Shown: piece by piece, positions 1-7,663 of the stretch | Position numbering within the stretch: the stretch's first letter is position 1 | Layout: the number at the start of each line of letters is the position of its first letter | DNA from: an uncultured Clostridia bacterium | GTDB taxonomy: Bacteria > Bacillota > Clostridia > Oscillospirales > Acutalibacteraceae | Length of the DNA stretch: 64,000 bases | Assembly: GCA_947585745.1 (NCBI GenBank) | Contig: CANPXF010000007.1 | Location: 23,561-87,560, forward strand | Direction of reading: 5' to 3' | Program-made: the position numbers and the translations under genes | Notes under the pieces: generated by a model | Told to the model about the DNA's origin: nothing | Database searches by the model: none | Seen by the model: only the letters and a program-made list of their open reading frames with translations

Positions 1-243
1 CATATCATAAAATCCGAGCCCTGCCGTAACAGAGCTTATATTGGCTATAATACAGCCGATGGTAAGCCCCGGTATGGCCGCGCGCGTATAAAGCGCAAGA
101 ACTGTCAGAACCTCCGCAACTCTGAACTGCACCGCCATTGACGCAGTCCCGGGCAAAAGCATATTCTGCCCCACCGTAAGCACAGCGTACAGAGCCGCGA
201 TAACCGCGCCCTGCACTAAATAAGCGGTTGATTTTTTTGTCAT
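1..243 (-). CDS. queT: QueT-family queuosine precursor transporter, partial (3' end cut by window edge)
   Basis: The start codon is ATG at 243-241, with GGAGG 8 nt upstream; the reading frame runs off the left edge, so only the first 81 residues are visible. They read as a membrane protein with two hydrophobic stretches. They contain the QueT pattern of an AALYAVLT helix followed by QFRVAEVLTVLALYTRAA and IPGLTIGCIIAN. QueT proteins are the substrate-binding S component of an ECF-type vitamin transporter and are thought to import preQ1 or a related precursor of queuosine. The preQ1-type riboswitch directly upstream independently supports this role. The ECF energising subunits are not in the window. 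Confidence 0.85.
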   Translation of the reverse strand, partial: MTKKSTAYLVQGAVIAALYAVLTVGQNMLLPGTASMAVQFRVAEVLTVLALYTRAAIPGLTIGCIIANISSVTAGLGFYDM

Positions 244-251
244 ATTAAATT

Positions 252-293
252 CCTCCGTAGTTTTATTTATAGTCTGGATATTGCGAACAGACT
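252..293 (-). promoter_or_regulatory. preQ1-I riboswitch in the queT leader
   Basis: Read on the minus strand, a 6-bp stem AGTCTG/CAGACT closes an 11-nt loop that begins TTCGCA. It is followed by an A-rich single-stranded tail, ATAAATAAAACTACGGAGG, whose end is the queT ribosome binding site. This matches the minimal preQ1 class I aptamer: a short P1 stem, a UUCGCA-like loop and an A-rich tail that folds back as a pseudoknot. The overlap of tail and Shine-Dalgarno, with no terminator, suggests translational control, so preQ1 would mask the site. The aptamer call rests on sequence and context; the mechanism is inferred. Confidence 0.82.
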
Positions 294-311
294 CGGCAGA
301 CGCCGACAACT

Positions 312-340
312 ATTATATCAGGGAATTTAACACTTTGCAA
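312..340 (-). promoter_or_regulatory. sigma-A promoter of queT
   Basis: TTGCAA, a 17-nt spacer and a perfect TATAAT lie upstream of the riboswitch on the minus strand. Transcription would start near 305. The RNA would open with a small hairpin (TCGGC/GCCGA) just before the aptamer. Confidence 0.8.
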
Positions 341-360
341 CAACATTTTCAACTCAAAAA

Positions 361-405
361 ACAAATAAAACCGAGAAAGGCTGCCTAAACGGCAGCCAAT
401 CCCGG
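361..405 (-). terminator. Rho-independent terminator of the small-protein gene at 458-712
   Basis: The stem GGCTGCC-GTTTA-GGCAGCC (391-397 with 379-385), extended by outer CCGGGA/TCTCGG pairing, is followed on the minus strand by TTTTATTTGT. It also separates this gene from queT. Confidence 0.8.
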
Positions 406-457
406 ATTTAGAAGTTTTGAAATTAACGTGAAAACGTGGATATCTGTTTTAGTAACT

Positions 458-712
458 TTAGCAAACCTCATCAAAAAGATTAAGTCTGAAAAGTTTGCTT
501 TCATCAGTCTTGTTCTCGCAAACAATAGATGCTTCCGCAATCCTGCCTCCCTCAATAAGCTGGGTAAGCCCTACAAGCTGTGAAAGTTTGCTACGAAGAT
601 TTAATTTATCTCCATCTCTGGTAACGAGATATACGTTACCCTCGCAGGTATCAAGCACAGCTAAGAATTCAGAAACATTGATGTCGTGAATGTTGAGAAT
701 AGGGGTCATCAT
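458..712 (-). CDS. Small conserved-looking cytoplasmic protein of unknown function (84 aa)
   Basis: This is an 84-residue protein starting at either of two adjacent ATG codons (712 or 709) behind GGAGGAAAG. The frame stays open further upstream, to 892, but that extension has no ribosome binding site and crosses the promoter, so it is not coding. The sequence has no signal peptide or membrane segment. It looks like a compact alpha/beta domain: a FLAVLDTCEGNVYLVT stretch, then a KLNLRSKLSQLVGL helix. It has its own promoter and terminator, so it is monocistronic. I do not recognise a family with a known function. Confidence 0.7.
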   Translation of the reverse strand: MMTPILNIHDINVSEFLAVLDTCEGNVYLVTRDGDKLNLRSKLSQLVGLTQLIEGGRIAEASIVCENKTDESKLFRLNLFDEVC

Positions 713-787
713 TCTTTCCTCCTTTATTATGTTCTGTTGCCATTTACCATTTGTCGATAATGTGCAATTGGTTGTCAACCGTAGCAA

Positions 788-846
788 TGTCAAGTAAAAT
801 ATCTGCTTGACAATTATCATTATATCCATTTTTTCGGAAAAGTCAA
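788..846 (-). promoter_or_regulatory. Promoter with an inverted repeat at the transcription start, upstream of the 84-aa protein
   Basis: TTGACT (846-841), a 16-nt spacer and TATAAT (824-819) form a strong sigma-A promoter. An inverted repeat TGTCAAG-N11-CTTGACA (788-812) begins right at the expected start site. It could be an operator or a 5' hairpin. A second short palindrome, GGTTGACAACC, lies slightly downstream in the leader. Confidence 0.65.
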
Positions 847-900
847 CAATTTTTATAAACTTTATTTGTATATAATTACGAGTAAAAAGCAAATTTATCT

Positions 901-920
901 AATTATATTGCAATATAATT
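901..920. repeat. Perfect 20-bp AT-rich palindrome in the 713-1147 intergenic region
   Basis: AATTATATTG is followed directly by its exact reverse complement. It sits between two divergent promoters (819-846 minus, 1088-1116 plus), about 55 bp behind the -35 box of the left one. Apart from these elements I see nothing in this 435-bp gene-free stretch; its small ORFs lack ribosome binding sites. Confidence 0.5.
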
Positions 921-1087
921 GTGCATATCTAACAATAAAATACTACGAAGAATACAACAATCGACAACAGTTACCTCATAAATTCGTCAATTTGTACTTT
1001 ACTGAAATTAAATTCCTATTATCATTTTACATTTTTCACAAACTTTGTTTTGATTAAAATATGTGCGCTGTAAAATAAAAAGAGCAG

Positions 1088-1116
1088 TTGAGAAAAAAAG
1101 CTTTTTAGTGTATAAT
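1088..1116 (+). promoter_or_regulatory. sigma-A promoter of the phosphohexomutase gene
   Basis: TTGAGA, a 17-nt spacer and TATAAT, followed by GAGGAGG at 1135-1141 and the ATG at 1148. Confidence 0.75.
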
Positions 1117-1147
1117 TTGCTTATATTTAGAAAAGAGGAGGCATTTT

Positions 1148-2647
1148 ATGCTTAATACCTTTTACAAAAACTTTAAAAGCGGAACAGACATAAGGGGAGT
1201 TGCCGTTGAGGGCGTAAAGGGGCAGGATATAAACCTCACAGACGAGGTCATTTCGGCTATGGCAAACGGTTTTGCTCTTTGGCTGTCAGAAAAGGTTAAA
1301 AAGCCCTGCGACAAGCTCACGGTTTCTATCGGCAGGGACAGCAGAATAAGCGGTCCTAAAATTTTGGGTATTGTTTCACAAACGCTTAAAAACACAGGCG
1401 TAAGCGTGCTTAACTGCTCGCTCGCGTCAACTCCGTCTATGTTTATGACTACAGTTGATTTAGAATGTGACGGCGCTGTTCAGATAACGGCAAGTCATCA
1501 TCCCTTTAACCGAAATGGCTTAAAATTCTTTACACGCGAGGGCGGACTTGAGGGAGAAGATATTGAGAAAATACTTCAGTACGCGCAGGATAAAAAAACG
1601 CCTCCTCATTCAAAAAACGGCTCAATAAAAGAAATTGACTATATGAAACAATACTGCTCTCATTTAGAGGATATTATAAAAAAAGGCGTTAACGCCGACG
1701 ATTACGAATATCCGCTTAAAGGCTTTAAAATTGTAGTGGACGCGGGAAACGGCGTCGGCGGATTTTACGCAGACGTTCTGAAAAATTTAGGAGCAGACAC
1801 AACGGGAAGCCGTTATCTTGACCCCGACGGAATGTTTCCGAACCATATCCCGAACCCCGAAAACAAGGAGGCTATGCAGTCGATTTGCGAGGCTGTACTT
1901 GAAAACGGGGCGGATTTAGGCGTTATATTCGACACAGACGTCGACCGAGGCGGAGCCGTTGACAAAAGCGGTAATGAAATTAACCGCAACCGTCTTGTTG
2001 CGCTGGCTTCGGCAATCGCCCTTGAGGGAAATGACGGAGCGACTATTGTGACAGACTCGATTACATCAAGCGGACTTAAAGAATTTATTGAAAACACATT
2101 AGGCGGAAAGCATTACCGCTACCGCAGAGGATATAAAAATGTTATAGACAAAGGAATTGAGCTAAACAACAAGGGAATCAACTGCCCGCTTGCGATTGAA
2201 ACATCGGGACACGCGGCTATGCGGGAGAATTATTTTCTCGACGACGGGGCGTATCTCTGCACAAAAATCATCATTAAAATGGCTCAGCTGAGTAAAGAGG
2301 GCAAAAGCATAGAAAGTATAACCTCAGATTTAAAGGAGCCTTTAGAGGAAGAAGAAATACGCTTTAAAATTGTTGAAAACGATTTCAGAGCGTGCGGAGA
2401 GAGAATTATTAAAGAGCTTAACGATTACGCTAAAAACGCCGAAGGGTGGATATTGGCTGACGACAACCGCGAGGGCGTGAGGGTTTCCTTTGATAAAAAC
2501 AACGGCAACGGATGGTTTTTGCTAAGGCTATCGGTTCACGACCCGATTATGCCTCTTAATATTGAAAGCGACAGCGCGGGCGGAGTTAAAGTAATAAAGG
2601 ATAAAGTTTACAAGTTTTTAAAAACCGTAAACGGATTAGAAATTTAA
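1148..2647 (+). CDS. Phosphoglucomutase/phosphomannomutase family protein
   Basis: This 499-residue cytoplasmic alpha-D-phosphohexomutase interconverts hexose 6- and 1-phosphates. The fold is recognisable in order: an N-terminal SGTDIRGVA loop, IGRDSR, the active-serine loop TASHHPFNRNG (usual family form TASHNP) near residue 115, and a metal-binding loop DTDVDRGG near residue 265 (usual form DGDxDR). A sugar-binding ETSGHAAMREN loop lies near 352, and the C-terminal phosphate loop region includes DDNREGVRVSF. The HHP and DTD variants suggest a subfamily away from classical GlmM or Pgm, so the preferred sugar cannot be named. In a starch degrader, a link to glucose 1-phosphate metabolism is plausible but inferred. 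The gene is monocistronic with its own promoter and a shared terminator. Confidence 0.88.
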   Translation: MLNTFYKNFKSGTDIRGVAVEGVKGQDINLTDEVISAMANGFALWLSEKVKKPCDKLTVSIGRDSRISGPKILGIVSQTLKNTGVSVLNCSLASTPSMFMTTVDLECDGAVQITASHHPFNRNGLKFFTREGGLEGEDIEKILQYAQDKKTPPHSKNGSIKEIDYMKQYCSHLEDIIKKGVNADDYEYPLKGFKIVVDAGNGVGGFYADVLKNLGADTTGSRYLDPDGMFPNHIPNPENKEAMQSICEAVLENGADLGVIFDTDVDRGGAVDKSGNEINRNRLVALASAIALEGNDGATIVTDSITSSGLKEFIENTLGGKHYRYRRGYKNVIDKGIELNNKGINCPLAIETSGHAAMRENYFLDDGAYLCTKIIIKMAQLSKEGKSIESITSDLKEPLEEEEIRFKIVENDFRACGERIIKELNDYAKNAEGWILADDNREGVRVSFDKNNGNGWFLLRLSVHDPIMPLNIESDSAGGVKVIKDKVYKFLKTVNGLEI

Positions 2648-2657
2648 AACAAAACAG

Positions 2658-2710
2658 AAAATCAGTCGTAAAGACAAGCAGTTAAACAACCGCTGTCCGC
2701 GACCGATTTT
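2658..2710. terminator. Long hairpin between convergent genes, probable bidirectional terminator
   Basis: AAAATC-a-GTCG pairs with CGAC-c-GATTTT, enclosing GACAaGCaGTT/AACcGCTGTC around an AAAC loop. The flanking A and T runs let it act in both directions, serving the mutase (plus) and the XRE regulator (minus). Confidence 0.65.
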
Positions 2711-2724
2711 ATTATGCAGAAGTT

Positions 2725-3345
2725 TTATTCTCGTTCTTTAGATTTATTTATCATTTCAACTATACCGTAATACACGGGAATAGTCAGATAAGCTGTCCAG
2801 CCCCAGCTCCAGCCGTCAAATAAAAACCCTGTTATCATCTGAAATACTACGCAAATAACGGGATAGGCAAAGCAATCGGCATTGTGTTTATGAACCGCTT
2901 CAACAAAGGAATAATATACAGGAATAGCTAACAAACAAATCCACGAAAGCGCAAATCCGCAGAATTGTCCCGAAAATCCCCAAAAAAGCGTTCCCATTAA
3001 GGCAAGTATACCTATTAGAAAAATATGAACGACTTTTTTACCTGTAATTTTCTCATCTTCTGTAATGTTTTCGATTTCGTCAGCCTGAAAGTTCTCTTTA
3101 ACATGTGCGGTTACTTTATCAGGTTCTGCCTTATCGTCTTCGGTTTCTCCCTTTAAAAGTTCGTCGAGAGTTACCCCGTAAATCTTTGCCAAATTGATGA
3201 GATTATCGGTATCGGGCGACGCTTCCGCTCGCTCCCATTTTGAAACAGCCTGACGGCTTACGCCGATTTTCTCGGCAAGCTCCTCCTGCGAAAATCCGTG
3301 TGACTTTCTGTAATTTAATAATCTGTCTGCAATTTCAATATTCAT
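2725..3345 (-). CDS. XRE-family transcriptional regulator with membrane-spanning C-terminal domain
   Basis: This 206-residue protein has an N-terminal helix-turn-helix of the Cro/CI type (residues 5-62; SQEELAEKIGVSRQAVSKWE and LAKIYGVTLDELLKG). An acidic linker (about 65-100) leads to three or four hydrophobic stretches (about 108-200) that look membrane-embedded. Such membrane-anchored XRE proteins are common in clostridia, and their signals are mostly unknown. The start ATG has GGAGGAAG upstream. It sits alone, convergent to the mutase gene and upstream of the GH31 gene on the same strand; no operator is obvious. The regulated genes cannot be told from sequence. Confidence 0.85.
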   Translation of the reverse strand: MNIEIADRLLNYRKSHGFSQEELAEKIGVSRQAVSKWERAEASPDTDNLINLAKIYGVTLDELLKGETEDDKAEPDKVTAHVKENFQADEIENITEDEKITGKKVVHIFLIGILALMGTLFWGFSGQFCGFALSWICLLAIPVYYSFVEAVHKHNADCFAYPVICVVFQMITGFLFDGWSWGWTAYLTIPVYYGIVEMINKSKERE

Positions 3346-3457
3346 AAATCTTCCTCCTTAAGTCGCGCCACAATTATACCCCGAATTTTTGCATTTTCGC
3401 CATACATTTTAGTTTTCAATTGTGCAACTATAGGTTGCGTTTCAGTTTTTATGCGCT

Positions 3458-5359
3458 TTACAGGATATATGTAAGATTTTCGGTATCAAGCTCCGCTGTG
3501 TTAAGCGCGGGCTTTGCGAGAGGAATATTTTTTCCGTTTTTTATAAACAAAGGCACCTCATTAAGCGCTACATCAATATAATTCAGTCCTTTTTTGAGCT
3601 TTTCGGTTTTTATATTTTCTCCGCTTAGTTTTACAAATGTCATATCTTCGGGAAGATATACGGCTCTGCCGTTTTTGTTCTGTTCATAAATCGGCGCAAT
3701 CATACATTCATCACCGAGCATAAGCTGGTCCTCAATCTCCCTCGCGATTTTATCATCGGGATAGTCAAACGCGAGCGGACAGAACATCATATCGTCGTTT
3801 TCACTGCAACGTCTAAATGTTGAATAAAGATACGGAATAAGTCTGTAACGCACACAAAGAACGTCTGAAAAGTCTTTGCAGTCGCCGAATTGATACGCCT
3901 CCTGAACACGCGTACCGAGAGCGCGGTGATTACGCATAAGCGGAGTGAATACGCCGAGCGCAAGCCATCTCAAAAGCAAATCTCTCGTCACATTGTTATT
4001 GAATCCGCCGAGGTCCGCTCCGCAGTAGAGAAAACCGCACATATTGGCAGACGCAAGCATTTTGAGGTTGAGAAGAATATGCGACCACCAGCTGAAATTA
4101 TCGCCGAACCATATTCCGCTTGTTCGGTGAGCGCCTATATATGAAGCCCTTGAAAAAATTAGTATCTTTTCCCTGCCGAATTTTTCCTCAAAAAATCCGC
4201 TTGCGGCGTTCGTCATAAATGCGCCGTATAGGTTATGGACATCTTTATGGCAGACCATTTTTCCGTCAACATTGTGATAGAAGGAGCAATAATCGTCCAT
4301 ACTGTTCTGAATACCCAAAACAGCGTCTTTCATCTTGAAAAAGCCCCATATATCAACTTCATCACGCCTTATCTCGTCAAGCTTATCCAAAGCCTTGTTA
4401 AGACCGTTGGCGGAATAGAAAATAGCAGGCTCGTTCATATCATTCCAAAAGCCGTCAATCCCGACGTCGGTCAAAGCCTTGTATTGGCTTCCAAACCAAC
4501 GGCGCGCGTCATCATTAAGAAAATCGGGAAGTCCGACAATGCCTGGCCATACTCCGCACTCAAAATCCGTACCGTCGGCATTCTTACAAAAATATCCGTT
4601 TTTATGTCCCTGCTCATAGACATCGTAACCCTCTTCCTTTTTTACTCCCGCGTCAATAATCGGGATAAGGTGGATATTATTTGCCCTCATATCGTCAACA
4701 AAGGCTTTAAAATCGGGAAATAAATCACGGTTTACCGTAAAATCCTTAAAGCGCTCCATATAATCTATATCCATATAAATACAGTCGAGCGGAAGATTAT
4801 TTTTTCTGTGATTTTCCCGTACGTTTACAAAATCCTCCTGCTTAGCGTAACCCCAACAGCTCTGCTGATAGCCGAAAGCCCAAAACGGCGGGATATAGCT
4901 TTTTCCGATAATTTTTCTGAAATTCCGCACAATTTCCCTCTCGCTGTTGCCTTCAATATAATAAAAATCAGCGTTTTCTCCGTCAAGAATAATTTTTACC
5001 TCGTCCGTTTTGCTGTAGGCCAAGTCCCATTTTACACGCGCGGGGAAGTCAACAAACAGTCCGAATTTTTTCTTCGCGCTGACCACGATAAAATTGTGAG
5101 CGCCGTACAGAGAGCGTTTGTCCTCTGTGTGATTTGTTTCATCACTGCACCAACTTTCATAAACCCAACCGCGCTTATTTATTCCCCGAACCGCCTCGCC
5201 GAGTCCGAAAATCATATCACCTTCGCCGATATTGAATTTTATAACCGCCTTTTCATCAACAGAAAGTTCAAGAGGAAAGTCCCTTATATCACTTATCTCA
5301 ATATTTTCAACTACCGCTTGCGTGTCAAACGGATTTCCTATTCTGAATTTTTTTACCAT
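3458..5359 (-). CDS. Glycoside hydrolase family 31 (alpha-glucosidase/alpha-xylosidase type)
   Basis: This 633-residue GH31 enzyme has no signal peptide, so it probably cleaves imported oligosaccharides in the cytoplasm. The N-terminal beta-sandwich (about 1-150) is followed by the catalytic barrel. The nucleophile is the Asp of DGFWNDMNEP (near residue 307), and the likely acid/base Asp lies in SGIWFGDNFSWW (near 420). GADLGGF (near 447-453) and the arginine-rich RNHRALGTR also match the family. A short C-terminal beta domain closes the protein. GH31 includes alpha-glucosidases, isomaltosidases and alpha-xylosidases; the exact substrate is not readable here. With the starch genes in this window, a role on branched malto-oligosaccharides is a reasonable inference. 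It has its own promoter and follows the acyltransferase terminator. Confidence 0.92.
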   Translation of the reverse strand: MVKKFRIGNPFDTQAVVENIEISDIRDFPLELSVDEKAVIKFNIGEGDMIFGLGEAVRGINKRGWVYESWCSDETNHTEDKRSLYGAHNFIVVSAKKKFGLFVDFPARVKWDLAYSKTDEVKIILDGENADFYYIEGNSEREIVRNFRKIIGKSYIPPFWAFGYQQSCWGYAKQEDFVNVRENHRKNNLPLDCIYMDIDYMERFKDFTVNRDLFPDFKAFVDDMRANNIHLIPIIDAGVKKEEGYDVYEQGHKNGYFCKNADGTDFECGVWPGIVGLPDFLNDDARRWFGSQYKALTDVGIDGFWNDMNEPAIFYSANGLNKALDKLDEIRRDEVDIWGFFKMKDAVLGIQNSMDDYCSFYHNVDGKMVCHKDVHNLYGAFMTNAASGFFEEKFGREKILIFSRASYIGAHRTSGIWFGDNFSWWSHILLNLKMLASANMCGFLYCGADLGGFNNNVTRDLLLRWLALGVFTPLMRNHRALGTRVQEAYQFGDCKDFSDVLCVRYRLIPYLYSTFRRCSENDDMMFCPLAFDYPDDKIAREIEDQLMLGDECMIAPIYEQNKNGRAVYLPEDMTFVKLSGENIKTEKLKKGLNYIDVALNEVPLFIKNGKNIPLAKPALNTAELDTENLTYIL

Positions 5360-5388
5360 ATTTTCACCTCTGCAAATGCTGTATTTTT

Positions 5389-5417
5389 ATTGTACGATAT
5401 AATGTCTTAAAAATCAA
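5389..5417 (-). promoter_or_regulatory. Promoter of the GH31 gene
   Basis: TTGATT, a 17-nt spacer and TACAAT on the minus strand, about 30 nt upstream of the GH31 start codon. It separates GH31 from the upstream aromatic operon. Confidence 0.6.
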
Positions 5418-5419
5418 TA

Positions 5420-5452
5420 AATCCCTTTGCATTACCAAGCGCAAAGGGATTT
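5420..5452. terminator. Terminator at the end of the aromatic amino acid operon
   Basis: The stem AATCCCTTTGC / GCAAAGGGATT has a 10-nt loop and is T-rich on both sides (TTATTGATTTTT on the minus strand). It ends the transcript that runs through pheA and the acyltransferase. Confidence 0.75.
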
Positions 5453-5460
5453 TTCTTATA

Positions 5461-6504
5461 TCACACCGCGTGTTTAGGAGGGGTTTTCTGAATTTTTTGA
5501 ACGGCGAGACGTATCCACTTAAACGGATACTCAAAAACAGGTATTGAAAGCACACCGACTATTGTAGCCGCCGCAAGCAGAAGAAGAATAAAATCAGTAA
5601 CGGAAACAATCTGAATTTCCTCTAAAAACTCCGTATCCATCAGCGAAATAACCAACGGCATATGGAATAAATAAATGCTGAGAGTGTGTCTGCCGATATA
5701 CGAAGTAATAAGCCTGCAGGCGGGAATAATGAGCAGTACTCCCGCAATCATCAGCAGGGCAATCGCCAACGCCTGAAGCCTTAAAAGCGCACCGTAACGG
5801 AACCACACTTCAAGCTCCGTGAAGTTAGCCTTTCCGTAAAAAAGCTTTATGGGAATATCGTCACGGTTTTGCAACGACCAAATTAAAATCGAACAGGCGA
5901 CAAACAAAGAACCCAGCAAAAGCCTGATGAAAAGATTAATTTTTCTGATTTTCATAAGCGCGTTGTTCGACATATAATATCCGATAAAGAAAAACGGCGC
6001 GAAAACAAAAATTCTATGCACGGCGAGCAGAATACCCGCGTCGGGAGCGTCACTGATTAAAACAGAAAGAATAACGGAAACAGTAATTGTTACATACGCG
6101 GGGAGTTTTTCGGCAATCGGAATCAAAAGATAATAGAAAATAATCGCGAGCAAATACCAAAGTCCCCTGTTGGAGTGGAATATATCAAGAATACCTGCTC
6201 CCTCAACCTCAATTCCGACTAACATCTTATAACCCGTCAAAGCGAGCTGAAAAACAAGATAATACGCCGAAAATATAAGCACCTTTTCCGCGCGGACCTT
6301 ACCGTCTTTACAGTAGCTTTTTGAAAGAAATCCCGATACAAATATAAACGCCGGCATATGGAAGGTGTAAATCCAGTAATCGAAGTCCTTCGCAAACGGC
6401 AACAGGAGTTTCGTTCCCTCCAAAAGATGTCCCGCCACGACTAAGAAAATTAAAAATGTTTTTATATTATCCCAAAGATAATTTCGTTCCTTTTTCAGTT
6501 CCAT
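5461..6504 (-). CDS. Membrane-bound acyltransferase family 3 protein
   Basis: This 347-residue integral membrane protein has about ten hydrophobic segments. It starts with the acyltransferase-3 signature: WDNIKTFLIFLVVAGHLLEG, with the conserved His near residue 21, and YTFHMPAFIFVSGFLSK near 46-62. The family O-acetylates or O-acylates sugars and surface polymers such as LPS, peptidoglycan or exopolysaccharide. It begins only 12 nt after the pheA stop, so it is probably the last gene of the aro operon transcript, although no functional link is obvious. Substrate unknown. Confidence 0.85.
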   Translation of the reverse strand: MELKKERNYLWDNIKTFLIFLVVAGHLLEGTKLLLPFAKDFDYWIYTFHMPAFIFVSGFLSKSYCKDGKVRAEKVLIFSAYYLVFQLALTGYKMLVGIEVEGAGILDIFHSNRGLWYLLAIIFYYLLIPIAEKLPAYVTITVSVILSVLISDAPDAGILLAVHRIFVFAPFFFIGYYMSNNALMKIRKINLFIRLLLGSLFVACSILIWSLQNRDDIPIKLFYGKANFTELEVWFRYGALLRLQALAIALLMIAGVLLIIPACRLITSYIGRHTLSIYLFHMPLVISLMDTEFLEEIQIVSVTDFILLLLAAATIVGVLSIPVFEYPFKWIRLAVQKIQKTPPKHAV

Positions 6505-6516
6505 TTTTACACCAAA

Positions 6517-7644
6517 TTAAATCTCGCTGTAGTTTCCCAAAAATGAAAATCCGGGCATTTCTTCCGAAAGCTGGCAGATAAGGTCAACCGCGTTCCTGCT
6601 GTGAACATTGCCCGTAAAATCAAGATAGAAAAGATACTCAAACTTACTTCCCTGAATCGGTCTTGACTCGATTTTCGTAAGGTTAAAGCCGAGCGAGTTG
6701 AATCTGCACAGCACGCTGTAAAGAGAACCCGAAACGTGAGGCAGACTGAAACACAGGCTGATTTTATCCGCATTGTCGGGAATAAAAAGCTTTTTTGAAA
6801 TGACGATAAAACGCGTCATATTCGCGTCGTTATCCTGAAGATGATTGTCCAAAATCTTTAATCCGTACTCCTCGGCCGCTCTGTAGGAACAAATCGCCGC
6901 TACATTCAGCCGTTTCTCACGCGCTACGTCACGAGCCGCGACCGCGGTATTAGCGCAGGGAGTAGGTTCAAAATTATGGGAGGCTATGTAATTCTCGCAT
7001 TGAGAAATTGACTGCGGATGCGTCCAGACCTTTTCTATATCGCCTATCTCGGACTGTTTAAGTCCGCCAAGACAATAGTCAATCGGCAAATCGAGCGCGC
7101 CGACAATATAAAAACGATGCTTTAAAATTAGGTCGTAAACCGCGGAAACGGAACCTGCCGTGGAATTTTCCACTGGAAGAACTCCGTAATTCACTTCTCC
7201 TCTGTCTACGGCGTTAAAAACATCGGCAAAGGTTTTAAAGGGTACGGGCTCTCCCTCGGGGAAAAGTCTTAATGTCGCCTCGTGTCCGTTAGCGCCCTTT
7301 ATTCCCTGATAGGCAATTTTGACGTTCTTTTCAGGCAGAGAATTTTCAGCGCTCGAAAGAACGCTCTTAATAGCCTTTCCGCTTCCCACAATATTATGCT
7401 GTAAGGCTCTTGAAAGCTCCATTATGTTGGAATACAAAAGCCTCGCCGACGGCCCGTATTCTCCGCCCTCTTGCTGAACCCTGTCAAGAATTTCGTTCTC
7501 ACGGTTTTCGTTTAAAACGGGAATACCGTTTATTTTTTTGTATTCTCCGACGTCTTTAGCGCAATCCATACGCTGTTTAAAAAGCTCAATAATACGCTCG
7601 TCTATGTCGTTTATTTCCTTGCGTATTTCGGATAAATCTCTCAT
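6517..7644 (-). CDS. pheA: Bifunctional chorismate mutase / prephenate dehydratase
   Basis: This enzyme takes chorismate to prephenate and then to phenylpyruvate, the phenylalanine branch. An AroQ-type mutase domain (residues 1-85; IRKEINDIDERIIELFKQRM) is followed by the dehydratase domain, which opens with KIAYQGIKGANGHEAT. The dehydratase carries the NMTRF catalytic motif. A C-terminal ACT domain holds the regulatory ESRP motif (KIESRPIQGSKFEYLFY), implying feedback inhibition by phenylalanine. The start is the ATG at 7644, preceded by AGGGTGA. The frame extends 11 codons upstream into the aroC stop region without a better site. It follows aroC by 19 nt. Confidence 0.95.
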   Translation of the reverse strand: MRDLSEIRKEINDIDERIIELFKQRMDCAKDVGEYKKINGIPVLNENRENEILDRVQQEGGEYGPSARLLYSNIMELSRALQHNIVGSGKAIKSVLSSAENSLPEKNVKIAYQGIKGANGHEATLRLFPEGEPVPFKTFADVFNAVDRGEVNYGVLPVENSTAGSVSAVYDLILKHRFYIVGALDLPIDYCLGGLKQSEIGDIEKVWTHPQSISQCENYIASHNFEPTPCANTAVAARDVAREKRLNVAAICSYRAAEEYGLKILDNHLQDNDANMTRFIVISKKLFIPDNADKISLCFSLPHVSGSLYSVLCRFNSLGFNLTKIESRPIQGSKFEYLFYLDFTGNVHSRNAVDLICQLSEEMPGFSFLGNYSEI

Positions 7645-7663
7645 ACTTTCACCCTGTTTAATA

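Noticed and set aside
713..892. In-frame upstream extension of the 84-aa protein to 144 aa
   Set aside because: It has no ribosome binding site at the far start, crosses a strong promoter and has non-coding-like AT-rich composition.
866..1057. Plus-strand ORF of 63 aa
   Set aside because: No ribosome binding site, AT-rich, and contains the 20-bp palindrome; not coding.
4235..4723. Plus-strand ORF of 162 aa opposite the GH31 gene
   Set aside because: A shadow of the GH31 coding strand; GH31 catalytic motifs are intact on the minus strand.
4808..5410. Plus-strand ORF of 200 aa opposite the GH31 N-terminus
   Set aside because: Antisense shadow without a ribosome binding site or recognisable domain.
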